NCBI GenBank assembly: GCA_016223085.1
Contig: JACRPS010000020.1
Coordinates: 62,001 to 126,000, forward strand
Direction: 5' to 3'
DNA from: Chloroflexota bacterium
GTDB lineage: Bacteria > Chloroflexota > Anaerolineae > Aggregatilineales > Phototrophicaceae
DNA length: 64,000 nucleotides
Shown: positions 9,047 to 20,481 of the stretch, piece after piece
Position numbering within the stretch: the first letter of the stretch is position 1
Layout of the letters: each line of letters begins with the position of its first letter
Made by a program: the position numbers and the translations under genes
Notes under the pieces: model-generated
What the model was told of the DNA's origin: nothing
Databases searched by the model: none
The model's input: the letters and a program-made list of their open reading frames with translations, nothing else

Positions 9047-11763
9047 GAGTTCTCGTCCAGCGCCAGTAGCACGCGGTTATCCGGCACAGGCTGGCTGTCA
9101 CGCGTGACCGTCAGGCGGCGTTCCGGCGTGTACAGGCCGATGGCGATCAACTGAATCCGGTCATCCCATAGGAGCGTATGGTGGTCAAGCAAGGTCTGTC
9201 CCGGCTGCCACAACGACGCAGGATAATCCAGCCCCAGCGGCGGCGAGTCGTTCTGTTCGACCGGCTGGCCATTCGCGCCAAGGCCGTGAACAAACACGGT
9301 TACGTCCTGCGCGGGGGTTTGTAACACGCGCCAGCCGAGATCAATGGTAAGTGTATCACCTTCGCGCTGAATAGTGGCACAGGCCAGTTCAACGGCATCA
9401 TCAAAACGATAGTTCAGGACTGGGGGTAATGCTGCGCCCGCGCCGGTGACGCGAATCAGCGGCGGCAGCAGCAGACGGTCGCTGCCGTCCGGCAGGCGCA
9501 AAGGGTCGCCCGTGCCGCTGTCTACCATCTGCACGCTGATGCGCCCGACGTAGGGCGGCGCATCCGGGAACAGGCGCAGCGCGTGAACATCCGAGGCGAA
9601 ACGGTCAGGCGTATAGGTCGTGGTTTTGCCGCCGCCAGGGAACAGCGGTTCGCTAACCGCCCAGGCTGCCGTTTGTGACAGGTTCACCAACTGCACCACC
9701 GGACGATATTCCTTATCCACCGGCTGAAGCGCGCGCCAGTACAGCGTGACCGGCAGCAGGCCGCCCGGCGCGGTGCTGGTCTGCTCAAGCGTGTAGCCCA
9801 GCAGAGCAAACGTATCGCCAAAGCGGACGTTGACCGGCGTTTGCATGGCGGCGGGCTGGTCAGGTGGCGACTGCCGCCGGAACAGGAGCGTGTGCGGCGT
9901 GATGATAAAACTGTTCACCAGCGTGAAGGCGACAATGGCAAGCGCGAACAGGGCAGCGGGGCGGGGAGGGAAGGCCCGCGCCGGCGTACCCCCCTCTCCC
10001 TCATGGAAAAGGCGTTCAGTAAGGGAGGGTCTCAGACCCTCCCCTATGTGATTACGGGAATAAACCATCAGGACAATCGCCACGCCAATGCTCGCCAGCG
10101 TGACCAGCGCGCCGACGGCCTGCGCGGTCGTGCCGGTGTAGGCCAGCGCGATGAGATGCGTGCCTTCCGGCACGTCTACCGTGATCTGCCCGAGTTCCGG
10201 TTCGGGATAGATGGGCACGGGCTGGCCGTCGAGGAGGGCGGTCCAGCCGGGGAAATAAAACTGGCGAAAGCGTACCGGACGCGCGCCGGTGACGGTGACG
10301 CGCACGGTTGCTGCGTCCACCTGCTCCACCTGCAAATCCGGCCACTGGCGAATCATGTCCAGCCGGTTGACCACGATTCGCAGTGGATTGTTGACGTATT
10401 CCTCCGGCTCAACCGCGGGGTCCCAGCCGGGTTTTTCGCCCCACACGGGGTTAAATTCGTCGTAGCTGGTTGAACCCCAGGTATGTTCGGTTTCTTCCAT
10501 ACGGATTTCGTCCAGCGCGGACAGATTCGGCCAGTTCACAAAAGGACGGCTGGGGTAGGCCATCGGCAAACCGGCGGCAATCACGAGGATAAGCCCGCCA
10601 GCCAGCCCGGCCATCTGCCAGCGCCGGGGGAACAGGAGCAGACTCGCGCCGCTGCCAAGTGCCAGGAAGACCGCCGCCACCCGCAGAAAACGCTCCGGGA
10701 AACGAAGCTGCGCCATAAACGGCACGGCCTGCCACACGGGGAGCGAAAGTTCGACCATCATCAACAGGGCGAACGCCAGCGCCGCAACCAGCGCCGCCAG
10801 CAAGCCCCAGCGCCGGGTCCTGACCAGCGCCAGCAGTCCCAGCGCACACAGGATACCGCCGGCTAAACCGAGCGTGGTGGGCAGTTTGTAACGCAGATCG
10901 GTTAAGTCCACCGGTGGCGGCTGGATAAAGAGCTGCCCCGGCTGGAGAAAATTGCTGCGTAAGTATGGAATCACGTCGGGGGCTTCGGCGGCAGCCTGCA
11001 CGTATTTCAATTCCAGTGCCAGCGGAATCAGGAAGATGGCGGCCAGCCCTGCGCCGAGCGCCAGCCCGCCGATCACACAGGCGAAGCGGCGCGCAAAGGT
11101 GCGCCGGTCGCGCCACGACGCGGCCAGCGGGAGCACGAGCGCCGCCGGCGCGATAAACAGACCGGTAATCAGCGTGATGGGCTGGTGCGAGAGAATCATG
11201 CCGGCGGTGGGCAGCGCCAGCGCCAGCAGGCTGCGTCTGGAAGGGTTTTGGGCCGCCAGCGTCAGACCGAGGAATATCCAGGGAACGCAGGCCGCTGCCA
11301 GCATCTGCGGCAGGCTGCCCTGATCCCACACCTCGTACAAGCGCGAAGGGGCATAGGCCCACAGCGCCGCTGCCAGCAGCGCGCCGGACACGGGCAGAAA
11401 GCGTTTCGCCAGCGCATAAGTGCCCATGCTGCCGAGTATCCACGCCAGCGCCGCCACGAGGTTAAACGCCAGCGGGATTGAGACGCCGATCAAACCCAGC
11501 AGCCCGCCCAGGTAAAACACACCCGGCGGGTAGAAGTTAAACACCGGGTAGCCGTAACCGAGATGAAACCACGATACCCAGCGCGGCCACAGGTGGCCGT
11601 GTTCCAGCAGGACAGACATGGCGTAGATGCGCTGGACGTGCAGCGGGCCGTCGGCGGTTTTGATGATGCCGTCGCCAAACGTCGGGATGAGGCCGATCAG
11701 CGGCAGCAGCGCCGTGACGAGCAGGCCGGGGTCAAAGGAAAGGTACGGGCGGCGCAGGCGCAT
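9034..11763 (-). CDS. Large membrane protein, PTPS-related/YfhO-like
   Basis: 909 aa. The N-terminal half is a polytopic membrane domain with an early TADGPLHVQRIYAMSVLLEHG motif (an acidic residue in the first outer loop, GT-C style), of the kind annotated 6-pyruvoyl-tetrahydropterin-synthase-related integral membrane domain (PF10131). It then has an outer beta domain, another helix and further beta domains with the GGLLPVTLYWRAL unit shared with neighbours. A GC-rich repeat (about 9961-10046) is translated in the linker around residues 570-600. The next gene overlaps it by 13 bp. Catalytic activity is not demonstrable from sequence. Confidence 0.78.
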   Translation of the reverse strand: MRLRRPYLSFDPGLLVTALLPLIGLIPTFGDGIIKTADGPLHVQRIYAMSVLLEHGHLWPRWVSWFHLGYGYPVFNFYPPGVFYLGGLLGLIGVSIPLAFNLVAALAWILGSMGTYALAKRFLPVSGALLAAALWAYAPSRLYEVWDQGSLPQMLAAACVPWIFLGLTLAAQNPSRRSLLALALPTAGMILSHQPITLITGLFIAPAALVLPLAASWRDRRTFARRFACVIGGLALGAGLAAIFLIPLALELKYVQAAAEAPDVIPYLRSNFLQPGQLFIQPPPVDLTDLRYKLPTTLGLAGGILCALGLLALVRTRRWGLLAALVAALAFALLMMVELSLPVWQAVPFMAQLRFPERFLRVAAVFLALGSGASLLLFPRRWQMAGLAGGLILVIAAGLPMAYPSRPFVNWPNLSALDEIRMEETEHTWGSTSYDEFNPVWGEKPGWDPAVEPEEYVNNPLRIVVNRLDMIRQWPDLQVEQVDAATVRVTVTGARPVRFRQFYFPGWTALLDGQPVPIYPEPELGQITVDVPEGTHLIALAYTGTTAQAVGALVTLASIGVAIVLMVYSRNHIGEGLRPSLTERLFHEGEGGTPARAFPPRPAALFALAIVAFTLVNSFIITPHTLLFRRQSPPDQPAAMQTPVNVRFGDTFALLGYTLEQTSTAPGGLLPVTLYWRALQPVDKEYRPVVQLVNLSQTAAWAVSEPLFPGGGKTTTYTPDRFASDVHALRLFPDAPPYVGRISVQMVDSGTGDPLRLPDGSDRLLLPPLIRVTGAGAALPPVLNYRFDDAVELACATIQREGDTLTIDLGWRVLQTPAQDVTVFVHGLGANGQPVEQNDSPPLGLDYPASLWQPGQTLLDHHTLLWDDRIQLIAIGLYTPERRLTVTRDSQPVPDNRVLLALDENSCSR
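9961..10046. repeat. GC-rich repeat translated inside a CDS
   Basis: GGGGAGGGAAGGCCCGCGCC ... GGGAGGGTCTCAGACCCTCCC; the last part is a perfect hairpin GGGAGGGTCT/AGACCCTCCC. Read on the minus strand it gives GEGLRPSLTERLFHEGEGG in a linker of the 909-aa membrane protein, with no frame loss. Confidence 0.65.
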
Positions 11764-11782
11764 AATGGGGTGAGTATCCGTT

Positions 11783-11880
11783 AACCCCTCCCCCCAACCC
11801 CCTCTCCGTACACGGAGAGGGGGAGAAAGGCGTTTTTAAGTCCCCTCTCCGTAGGCGGGGAGGGATTTAGGGAGGGGTTT
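11783..11880. repeat. GC-rich inverted repeat element between genes
   Basis: Outer arms AACCCCTCC (11783-11791) and GGAGGGGTT (11871-11879) enclose an inner hairpin CCTCTCCGT/ACGGAGAGG and a further CCCTCTCC..GGGGAGGG. It occupies nearly all of the space between the thiolase stop and the start of the 909-aa gene and could act as a transcription barrier. Confidence 0.65.
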
Positions 11881-11885
11881 CTGAT

Positions 11886-13100
11886 CTATTCGATTTCCAC
11901 CGCCAGCGCGACGGCTTCCGAGCCACCCAGGCACAGCGAGGCGAGGCCGCGCCTAAGGCCGCGCGCCCGCAGGGCGTGGATGAGCGTAATCAGCACGCGC
12001 GCGCCGCTAGCGCCAATGGGGTGGCCAAGCGCAATCGCGCCGCCATTGACGTTGAGTTTTTCCATCGGTAAATGATGGCCGTCGCGTTCCAGACCGCGCA
12101 CGTCGGCCAGCACCTGCGCCGCGAAGGCTTCGTTGATCTCAAACAGGTCAACGTCGTCCATCGTCCAGCCGGCGCGCTGCAACGCAATCGGGATGGCCTT
12201 CACCGGCGCGTAAAACAGCCACGCCGGTTCAACCGCCGCCTGCCCGTAGGCGACAACGCGGGCGATGGGCTGATGGCCGTGTTTTTCGGCGTAGTCGCGG
12301 CTGCTGACAACGAGCGCCGCCGCGCCGTCGTTCATGCCGGGCGCGTTGCCGGCGGTCACGCTGCCGTTTTCGTCAAATGCGGGTTTCAGTCTGGACAGGG
12401 CTTCGAGGGTTGTGTCCGGGCGAATCGGCTCGTCCCGGTCAACAATCGTATCGCCCTTTTTGCCGGGGATGGTGACCGGCGTGATTTCCGCCTTAAAGCT
12501 ACCGTTCTCAGTGGCCTGCGCCGCGCGCTGGTGGCTGTTCAACGCCAGTTCGTCCATCGCCGCGCGCGGGACTTCCAACTGGCGGGCGATAAATTCCGCC
12601 GCGCTGCCCATGCTCCAGTCACACAGGGCGCACCACAGGCCATCGTTTTGCAGCGCGTCAATCAACTGGACGTGGCCGTACTTGTTCCCCTGCCGGAGCG
12701 ATTTGTTGAGATAAGGGGCGTTGCTCATGCTTTCCGCGCCGCCGGTGATGTACAGGTCGCCGTCTTGCGCTTTGATCGCGTTAGCCGCCAGCATCACGGT
12801 TTTGAGGCCGCTGCCGCACACCTTGTTGATCGCCACGCCGCCGACCGAGTCAGGGATGCCAGCGCCGATGCTGATCTGCCGGGGCAGCGCCTGGCCGACA
12901 CCGGCGCTGACGACGTTGCCCAGAATCACTTCATCCACATCGGCGGCGTTGATGCCGCTGCGTTCAACGGCGGCTTTGACCGCCGCCTGTCCCAACTGCG
13001 CCGCCGTGAGCGACGCCAGCGCGCCGAGAAATTTGCCCTGCGGCGTGCGGGCGCTGCCGAGGATGACCGCTTCGCGTCCGTGTTTGTGGTTGGTTGGCAT
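11886..13100 (-). CDS. Acetyl-CoA C-acetyltransferase (thiolase)
   Basis: 404 aa, full length for a biosynthetic or degradative thiolase, condensing two acetyl-CoA or cleaving 3-ketoacyl-CoA. The acyl-accepting Cys95 lies in NKVCGSGLK, the catalytic His in [16 protein letters not shown] and the second Cys in [10 protein letters not shown], where most family members read CIGGGMG; the GSEA tail is slightly unusual. The cytoplasmic tetrameric fold is expected from the family. It stands alone between repeats, so no operon context indicates fatty-acid or polyhydroxybutyrate use. The ATG at 13100 follows a GAGAAAGAG purine stretch. Confidence 0.93.
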   Translation of the reverse strand: MPTNHKHGREAVILGSARTPQGKFLGALASLTAAQLGQAAVKAAVERSGINAADVDEVILGNVVSAGVGQALPRQISIGAGIPDSVGGVAINKVCGSGLKTVMLAANAIKAQDGDLYITGGAESMSNAPYLNKSLRQGNKYGHVQLIDALQNDGLWCALCDWSMGSAAEFIARQLEVPRAAMDELALNSHQRAAQATENGSFKAEITPVTIPGKKGDTIVDRDEPIRPDTTLEALSRLKPAFDENGSVTAGNAPGMNDGAAALVVSSRDYAEKHGHQPIARVVAYGQAAVEPAWLFYAPVKAIPIALQRAGWTMDDVDLFEINEAFAAQVLADVRGLERDGHHLPMEKLNVNGGAIALGHPIGASGARVLITLIHALRARGLRRGLASLCLGGSEAVALAVEIE

Positions 13101-13141
13101 AAACGATTGCTCTTTCTCATGAATTATTTGAATTGCGTGAT

Positions 13142-13171
13142 GTAGGGGCGGGTTTCGAAACCCGCCCCTAC
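13142..13171. repeat. 30-bp perfect palindrome overlapping the HIT gene end
   Basis: GTAGGGGCGGGTTTC followed by its reverse complement. Its right end supplies the TAG stop codon (13168-13170) of the HIT gene. A near-identical copy lies at 19301-19329. Confidence 0.9.
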
Positions 13172-13659
13172 GCTGGATACAGCTCTCGCCAAATCGCCGT
13201 TAATTCCCGGTGAATGTTGTCGAGCGTATCGGGAATGACGCGCGTGTGGCCGATGGTTGTCATGAAGCTGGCGTCGCCCGGCCAGCGCGGAACAACGTGC
13301 AGGTGGTAATGTTCCGCCACGCCCGCGCCCGCCGCTGCGCCCAGGTTCGCACCCAGATTAAACGCGGGCGGATTGTACAACCGGCGCAGCGCGGCCAGCG
13401 CACGATTGGTTGTCACCATCTGGTCGGTCAGCGTTTCGACAGGTAAATCTTCCGGCGAGGCGACGTGCTGGTAGGGAATCACCATCAGGTGGCCGTTGTT
13501 GTACGGATACTTGTTGAGCGTGACGTAGACGTGTTCTGACCGGGCGATCAGCAGGTTGTCCGCTTCGTGCTGCGCCAGATTGCAGAAAATACAGCCGTCT
13601 GCCGGCTTTTTTTCGCCGCGAATGTAGGCCATACGCCAGGGAGTCCACAGGTGTTCCAT
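13168..13659 (-). CDS. HIT-family hydrolase/phosphorylase
   Basis: 163 aa. The histidine triad EHYHLHVVPRW and the GGHLMVIP-like region (NGHLMVIPYQH) identify a HIT protein of the Ap4A hydrolase/phosphorylase-like branch; an N-terminal GCIFCN pair probably binds zinc. It acts on dinucleoside polyphosphates or adenylylated compounds in the cytoplasm. The start is set at ATG 13659 because the conserved EHLWTPWRMAYI begins there; the frame runs further upstream without family similarity. The stop codon lies inside the palindrome at 13142-13171, so the original C-terminus may have been altered by that insertion. Confidence 0.9.
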   Translation of the reverse strand: MEHLWTPWRMAYIRGEKKPADGCIFCNLAQHEADNLLIARSEHVYVTLNKYPYNNGHLMVIPYQHVASPEDLPVETLTDQMVTTNRALAALRRLYNPPAFNLGANLGAAAGAGVAEHYHLHVVPRWPGDASFMTTIGHTRVIPDTLDNIHRELTAIWRELYPA

Positions 13660-13696
13660 TGCGCGTTTTGTTCCAAAAAGAACAACTACAACGCCG

Positions 13697-13725
13697 ATTA
13701 TAAAGAGGCAGGGCGTGGGAAACAA
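13697..13725 (-). promoter_or_regulatory. Predicted sigma-70 promoter of the HIT gene
   Basis: On the minus strand, -35 TTGTTT (13725-13720), a 17-bp spacer, then a consensus -10 TATAAT (13702-13697). Transcription would start about 30 bases before ATG 13659. Confidence 0.55.
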
Positions 13726-13803
13726 GTCAGGAAGGGACGGCGGGCGTGTGATACAATGGCGTGCGAAGTTTTGCCGCAGGTTTTGAAGGCTTGTTCGTAA
13801 ATT

Positions 13804-13925
13804 CGCCACCGGACGCTGGAAGCCGTCCGGCTGAAGGAAAAAGCCACCTGGAAGGTGGCTGGAAAGACGAATGAGCCATGCTTTAGCCTGCTGGAAGCCG
13901 GCTTACCGAGGGTAATTCAGCCAGG
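13804..13925. repeat. Dispersed hairpin repeat, copy 2
   Basis: Holds a perfect stem AGCCACCT-GGA-AGGTGGCT (13842-13860) preceded by a GGACGCTGGAAGCCGTCC hairpin and followed by GCCTGCTGGAAGCCGGC. Closest to the copy at 25518. It fills the gap between the HIT promoter and the biotin ligase gene. Confidence 0.75.
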
Positions 13926-13948
13926 GGCACGGCGCGCCGCGCCCCGAC
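13922..13948. repeat. Degenerate palindrome before the biotin ligase start
   Basis: CAGGGGCACGGCG/CGCCGCGCCCCGAC, a weathered member of the GTAGGGGC family. It ends 1 bp before ATG 13950 and would fold over the ribosome-binding region of that gene. Confidence 0.6.
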
Positions 13949-13949
13949 A

Positions 13950-14705
13950 ATGGATGATCGAATGACGGAACTCTCTGCCGAAACCGTGCAGCGCCGGCTT
14001 GCACCCCGCGCAGTACGGTATTACGACCGCGTGGACAGCACCAACGACGTGGCGCTGGAGTGGCTGCGCACGGGCGCGGCGGCGGGGTCGGCGGTGATTG
14101 CCGACGAGCAGATGAAAGGGCGCGGGCGGCTGGGGCGGACGTGGCACACGCCGCCGGGGGTGGCGCTGGCCGTGTCGGTTGTGCTGCGACCGGAAGCGGC
14201 GCAGGTCGCACAGGTAACGATGCTGGGCGCGCTGGCGATTTATGATCTGCTGGAAGGAACAGGTCTGAACGACCTGGGTATCAAGTGGCCGAACGACGTG
14301 CAGGTGAAGGCGCGCAAAATCTGCGGCGTGCTGCCAGAAGCGGCCTGGGACGGTGACCGGTTGCTGGGCGTGGCGCTGGGCATGGGTGTCAATGTGCGGA
14401 TGGATTTTACAGGCACAGAACTGGAGGACACCGCCATCAGCCTCGAACCGGCGCTGGGACGGTGGGTAAACCGGCTCGATTTGCTGGAGTCGCTCCTGGA
14501 CCGGGTGGATTTCTGGTACGCGCGGCTGGGAACGACGGCATTGTTCGAGGTGTGGAAAAGCCGCCTGACGACGCTGGGGCGCGTGGTCACGATTGAGAAC
14601 GTGCGCGGCGTGGCGGAAAACGTGGATGCGGACGGCGCGCTGCTGGTGCGCGACGACGCGGGCACGCTTCGTCGCCTGCTGGCCGGGGATGTGGCATTTG
14701 GATGA
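13950..14705 (+). CDS. birA: Biotin-[acetyl-CoA carboxylase] ligase
   Basis: 251 aa. Activates biotin with ATP and transfers it to the biotin carboxyl carrier protein. The biotinyl-AMP loop GRGRLGRTW and the KWPNDV motif are intact, followed by the GVALGMGVNV strand and a short C-terminal domain. There is no N-terminal winged helix, so this is the class I ligase without repressor function, unlike E. coli BirA. ATG 13950 or ATG 13962 could be the start; no convincing ribosome site is seen because a palindrome abuts the gene. Confidence 0.9.
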   Translation: MDDRMTELSAETVQRRLAPRAVRYYDRVDSTNDVALEWLRTGAAAGSAVIADEQMKGRGRLGRTWHTPPGVALAVSVVLRPEAAQVAQVTMLGALAIYDLLEGTGLNDLGIKWPNDVQVKARKICGVLPEAAWDGDRLLGVALGMGVNVRMDFTGTELEDTAISLEPALGRWVNRLDLLESLLDRVDFWYARLGTTALFEVWKSRLTTLGRVVTIENVRGVAENVDADGALLVRDDAGTLRRLLAGDVAFG

Positions 14706-14707
14706 AC

Positions 14708-14735
14708 GTAGGGACACGATATATCGTGTCCCTAC
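14708..14735. repeat. 28-bp perfect palindrome
   Basis: GTAGGGACACGATA and its reverse complement, 2 bp after the birA stop codon and 20 bp before the next ATG. Identical to 4785-4812 and 16592-16619. Confidence 0.9.
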
Positions 14736-14755
14736 AGGATGACGGTAGGTAACCT

Positions 14756-16126
14756 ATGAGCATCAAACTCGATTGGGAAATTGAGGCCGAACAGACCCAC
14801 CTCAAAAGCGGCGGCGAAGACCCGGAAACGCGACGCAGGCGGCGGCAGGCGCGGCGGCGTCTGCTGCTGCTGGTGCTGGGCGTGGTGGCGCTGTTTGGCG
14901 CGGTGGTTGGCTTTTTATACCTGCGGCTGGAGCAGGTTGAATATGAGATAGAAGAACTGCTGCGGAACACGGTTGATGCTGAGATCGCGGCGCTGCGGCT
15001 GGGTGATTGGCAGGCGTTTGCGCTGGCACAGCGCAGCGCGTCCGGCGACTGGCTGCAACAGCAGGAGCAAATCTTTCAGGAATACCAGCGGCTGAAGCAG
15101 GAGCACACGGTTGAACTGACCGGGCGCATTCTGGATGCAGCCGTGGACCGGCAGCGGGCGCGGGTGGCGGTGGAAGAAATCATTGACGGCGTGCCCTATA
15201 CGCGGGTGTGGTTCTACTGGCGCTACGACGACGGCTGGCGGCACGTGCCGCCGGATTACACCTTCTGGGGCGAGGTGCAGCGGTACGATGGCCGTCAGGT
15301 GGAGGTACGCTACCGCAGCGTGGACGCGCCGTTTGCTTCGGCGCTGGGGCCAAAGCTGGACGAGTGGTTAACGACCGGCTGCGCGGCGGTTGGCTGCCCA
15401 TCGATTCCGGCGGTGATGGTCGAAATCATCCCGGACGCCGGATTGACCCTCTCCTGGTCAGAAGCGAACCCCTGGCTGCTGCAACTGCCGTCGCCATATC
15501 TGGAGCGGGCGCGCTCCGACCAGCCGTTTGATCTGGAACAGCAGTTTGCCGTTGCCGGTCTGCTGGCGGAACGACTGGTCAACCAGGCGACCAATAACCT
15601 TCAGCCGGTTTATCCCGCCGATGTCTATCATTTACGTTCGGCGGTGGTGAACTGGCTGGTTGGGCGCTTCGTGCAGATGAATACCAACTCGTTCCTCGTT
15701 GCCAGCCTCGCGCAGAACTATGGCGATGCCGCCATAGGACGGCTGCTCCAGGGGATGCAGCCCGATTCCAGTATCGAGATTTTGAACGCCGTGACCGGCG
15801 TGGCGTCATTGGAACAGGCTAATCTTGACTGGCGCGATTACCTAACGTGGCGGCTGGCGACCGAGAATGAACTCATCCAGCGGCGCGACGAAGCGAACTT
15901 CGTGGCTCTGTATGACACCCGCGACGAGCGCGTGCGCGAACTGGCCTACCAGCGCTTTGCCGCCACGCCGCTGAATCTGCAAAAAGTGGTGGTGTCCGCG
16001 CCAGTGGAACAGAGCGCAGACGGCTTGCCGCAGATTCGCGCCGTCGTGCAGGTGGGCGAGGACGCGGCCAGCCGCGAGGAAATTCTGTTCCGGCTGGTGG
16101 ATGGGGTGTGGAAGCGGGCGAGTTAG
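14756..16126 (+). CDS. Hypothetical membrane-anchored protein
   Basis: 456 aa, family not recognised. A very basic stretch (ETRRRRRQARRR) precedes one membrane helix (about residues 35-55), so the large C-terminal part should be outside the cell. A short coiled-coil-like segment (LEQVEYEIEELLRN) follows, then mixed alpha/beta sequence. GGTAGGT lies 6 bp before the ATG. It follows birA with only a palindrome between, and precedes a small membrane protein, but shared function is not evident. Confidence 0.75.
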   Translation: MSIKLDWEIEAEQTHLKSGGEDPETRRRRRQARRRLLLLVLGVVALFGAVVGFLYLRLEQVEYEIEELLRNTVDAEIAALRLGDWQAFALAQRSASGDWLQQQEQIFQEYQRLKQEHTVELTGRILDAAVDRQRARVAVEEIIDGVPYTRVWFYWRYDDGWRHVPPDYTFWGEVQRYDGRQVEVRYRSVDAPFASALGPKLDEWLTTGCAAVGCPSIPAVMVEIIPDAGLTLSWSEANPWLLQLPSPYLERARSDQPFDLEQQFAVAGLLAERLVNQATNNLQPVYPADVYHLRSAVVNWLVGRFVQMNTNSFLVASLAQNYGDAAIGRLLQGMQPDSSIEILNAVTGVASLEQANLDWRDYLTWRLATENELIQRRDEANFVALYDTRDERVRELAYQRFAATPLNLQKVVVSAPVEQSADGLPQIRAVVQVGEDAASREEILFRLVDGVWKRAS

Positions 16127-16135
16127 TTGGAAGTT

Positions 16136-16165
16136 GTCAGTTATCGGTTGTCAGTTTTCAGTTCA
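16136..16165. repeat. Short GTCAGTT tandem repeat
   Basis: Three imperfect units of TTGTCAGTT-like sequence directly after the stop of the 456-aa gene. It is low complexity with no gene assigned. Confidence 0.45.
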
Positions 16166-16262
16166 GGGCAGGAACAATCTTCCGTGAAAATGAGCATGTA
16201 CTGGCGGAAAAATCCGGTAGAATGGGTGTAGTTGAAGCGAGTGTGTTCAAGGAGCAGCCACG

Positions 16263-16484
16263 ATGCTGGATGATCTGCGACGAAGCACCACCCAGGACGA
16301 TTTTGACTTCGAGGAAGAGGACGACAGCGTTTTTGTAGTCGAGGAGGACCCGGAAGAACGGGTGAACAAACTGTTCCTGGGCATGACGGCTGTTGAACGT
16401 ATGTTCCTGTCCATCTTCCTGTTTCTGAATGTGTGTGTGCTGGGGCTGGCGCTGCTGCTGGCAACCGGCAGAATTGTTTTTTAA
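16263..16484 (+). CDS. Small acidic single-pass membrane protein
   Basis: 73 aa. An N-terminal region rich in Asp and Glu (DFDFEEEDDSVFVVEED) is followed by one helix (about residues 49-70, FLSIFLFLNVCVLGLALLLA). AAGGAG lies 8 bp before the ATG, a good ribosome site that supports a real gene despite its size. Function is unknown; the tail-anchor-like layout suggests a small accessory membrane factor. Confidence 0.7.
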   Translation: MLDDLRRSTTQDDFDFEEEDDSVFVVEEDPEERVNKLFLGMTAVERMFLSIFLFLNVCVLGLALLLATGRIVF

Positions 16485-16489
16485 GAGCA

Positions 16490-16526
16490 TAACACAGAGG
16501 CACAGAGGTTCAGAGGCACAGAGAGG
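16490..16526. repeat. CACAGAGG-type short dispersed repeat
   Basis: AACACAGAGGCACAGAGG followed by TTCAGAGGCACAGAG, tandem 9-bp-like units. Inverse-orientation relatives lie at 53336-53365 and 61525-61600. Confidence 0.55.
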
Positions 16527-16591
16527 GGTAGGGGGAGGGTCCCAGTCCAACTCCTACGGATGTCCCACTGGTCAATTGCTTTGGTCGGGCT

Positions 16592-16619
16592 GTAGGGACA
16601 CGATATATCGTGTCCCTAC
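16592..16619. repeat. 28-bp perfect palindrome
   Basis: GTAGGGACACGATA and its reverse complement, 12 bp beyond the stop of the penicillin-acylase-family gene. It may work as a terminator-like hairpin for that convergent gene, though it has no U-tract. Confidence 0.9.
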
Positions 16620-16631
16620 GATATTCAACAT

Positions 16632-19217
<2,586 letters not shown>

Positions 19218-19300
19218 GGGGTGCTCCGAAATCAAATGTTAAGAAGATTAAAGTCACGGGGGTAGTTGTAACTCGGAAGTGAAAAAGTGTCGAGGTAAAC

Positions 19301-19329
19301 GTGGGGCGGGTTTCGAAACCCGCCCCTAC
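19301..19329. repeat. 29-bp palindrome, TTCGAA core
   Basis: GTGGGGCGGGTTTC/GAAACCCGCCCCTAC, 6 bp past the dioxygenase stop codon. Related to 13142-13171. Confidence 0.88.
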
Positions 19330-19335
19330 ACATGC

Positions 19336-20298
19336 TTATGGCTGTGGAACGCCGATAGGTTTCAGCCCCGCTTCAATCTCCGCCCGGTGCGGTTCGAGGA
19401 AGGGCGGCAGCGCCAGCTTTTGCCCCAGCGTTTCCAGCGGTTCGTCGGCAGTGAAGCCCGGTTCGTCGGTGGCAATCTCAAACAGGATGCCATTGGAAAC
19501 GCGGAAGTAGATCGAACGGAAGTAGAAGCGGTCAATGATCTGTGACACCGGCAGCCGTGCGCTGACCAGCCGCTGCCGCCAGTCGCGCTGCTCGTCATCG
19601 TTGCGCACGCGGAAGGCGACGTGATGCACGCCGCCCGCGCCAAGATCAGCGCGTCGCAGGCCGGGCTGCTCAACCACATGAACTTCCTTGCCCGGCCCGC
19701 CGCCATCCATGCTGTAGATGGCGACGGTTTCGCCAGTGGCGTTTTTCAGGCGCGCGGTTTCCTCCCAGCCAAGAATCTGCGTCAAGATCGGCGCGAGAGT
19801 GGACAGCGCCGGCGTGGACAGTTCCACGCCGTAAAAGCCGCGAATGGCGTGCTCTTCCGGGATGCCTGCGCCGAGCCAGATTTCGCCTTCAAACGGCGCG
19901 CCCCGGTCGTTTACCAGCGTCAGCCGCTGGCCTTCGGGGTCCTCAAACCGCAGCGTATCCCGCCCGTTAAACGCGGTGATGCCTTCGTGTTTCACGCCCA
20001 GTTGGTCGAAACGCGCCACCCAGTAATCGAGCGCGACGCGGCCATTCACGCGGAACAGGGTGTTGGCGATGCTGTCCGTCCCGCGCCGGTTCGGGCCGAT
20101 GTCCGGCCAGTCGAAGAAGGTCATATCCGTGCCGGGGCTGCCCAGTTTATCGGCGTAAAACAGGTGATAGGCCGATACGTCGTCCTGGTTGACCGATTTT
20201 TTCACCAGCCGCAGGCCAAGCGTCTGCGTGTAAAAGGTGACATTGCGCGCGACCTGACCCGTGACCGCCGTCACGTGGTGAACGCCGTGTAACTGCAT
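19336..20298 (-). CDS. Ring-cleaving dioxygenase, MhqO/VOC type
   Basis: 320 aa, two vicinal-oxygen-chelate modules in tandem. Candidate metal ligands are His in GVHHVTAVT near the N-terminus, His in GGVHHVAFRV near residue 220 and Glu in ILFEIATDEPGF near residue 275. Members such as MhqO/MhqA are linked to hydroquinone and quinone detoxification with Fe2+. AAGGAG lies 9 bp before the ATG. It is monocistronic between repeats. Confidence 0.88.
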   Translation of the reverse strand: MQLHGVHHVTAVTGQVARNVTFYTQTLGLRLVKKSVNQDDVSAYHLFYADKLGSPGTDMTFFDWPDIGPNRRGTDSIANTLFRVNGRVALDYWVARFDQLGVKHEGITAFNGRDTLRFEDPEGQRLTLVNDRGAPFEGEIWLGAGIPEEHAIRGFYGVELSTPALSTLAPILTQILGWEETARLKNATGETVAIYSMDGGGPGKEVHVVEQPGLRRADLGAGGVHHVAFRVRNDDEQRDWRQRLVSARLPVSQIIDRFYFRSIYFRVSNGILFEIATDEPGFTADEPLETLGQKLALPPFLEPHRAEIEAGLKPIGVPQP

Positions 20299-20376
20299 AA
20301 CGATAATTCTCCTTCACTGATAGGCTCGTGCTGGTACAGTGATTTGACGCAGGCGAGGGGAAGAACTTACGTCTGA

Positions 20377-20411
20377 CCCCTCCCCATCCCTCCCCGTCAA
20401 CGGGGAGGGGG
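20377..20411. repeat. GC-rich hairpin repeat
   Basis: CCCCTCCCCATCCCTCCCCGT followed by ACGGGGAGGGGGT; the stem CTCCCCGT/ACGGGGAG has a 2-base loop. It lies in the gap between the dioxygenase and the TPR gene. Confidence 0.65.
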
Positions 20412-20481
20412 TAAAATGCACACATCGAACAGTGCTGGCGGGGGAGGCAGGGAGGCGGTCAAACGCAGCGGAGGGCGTGGA

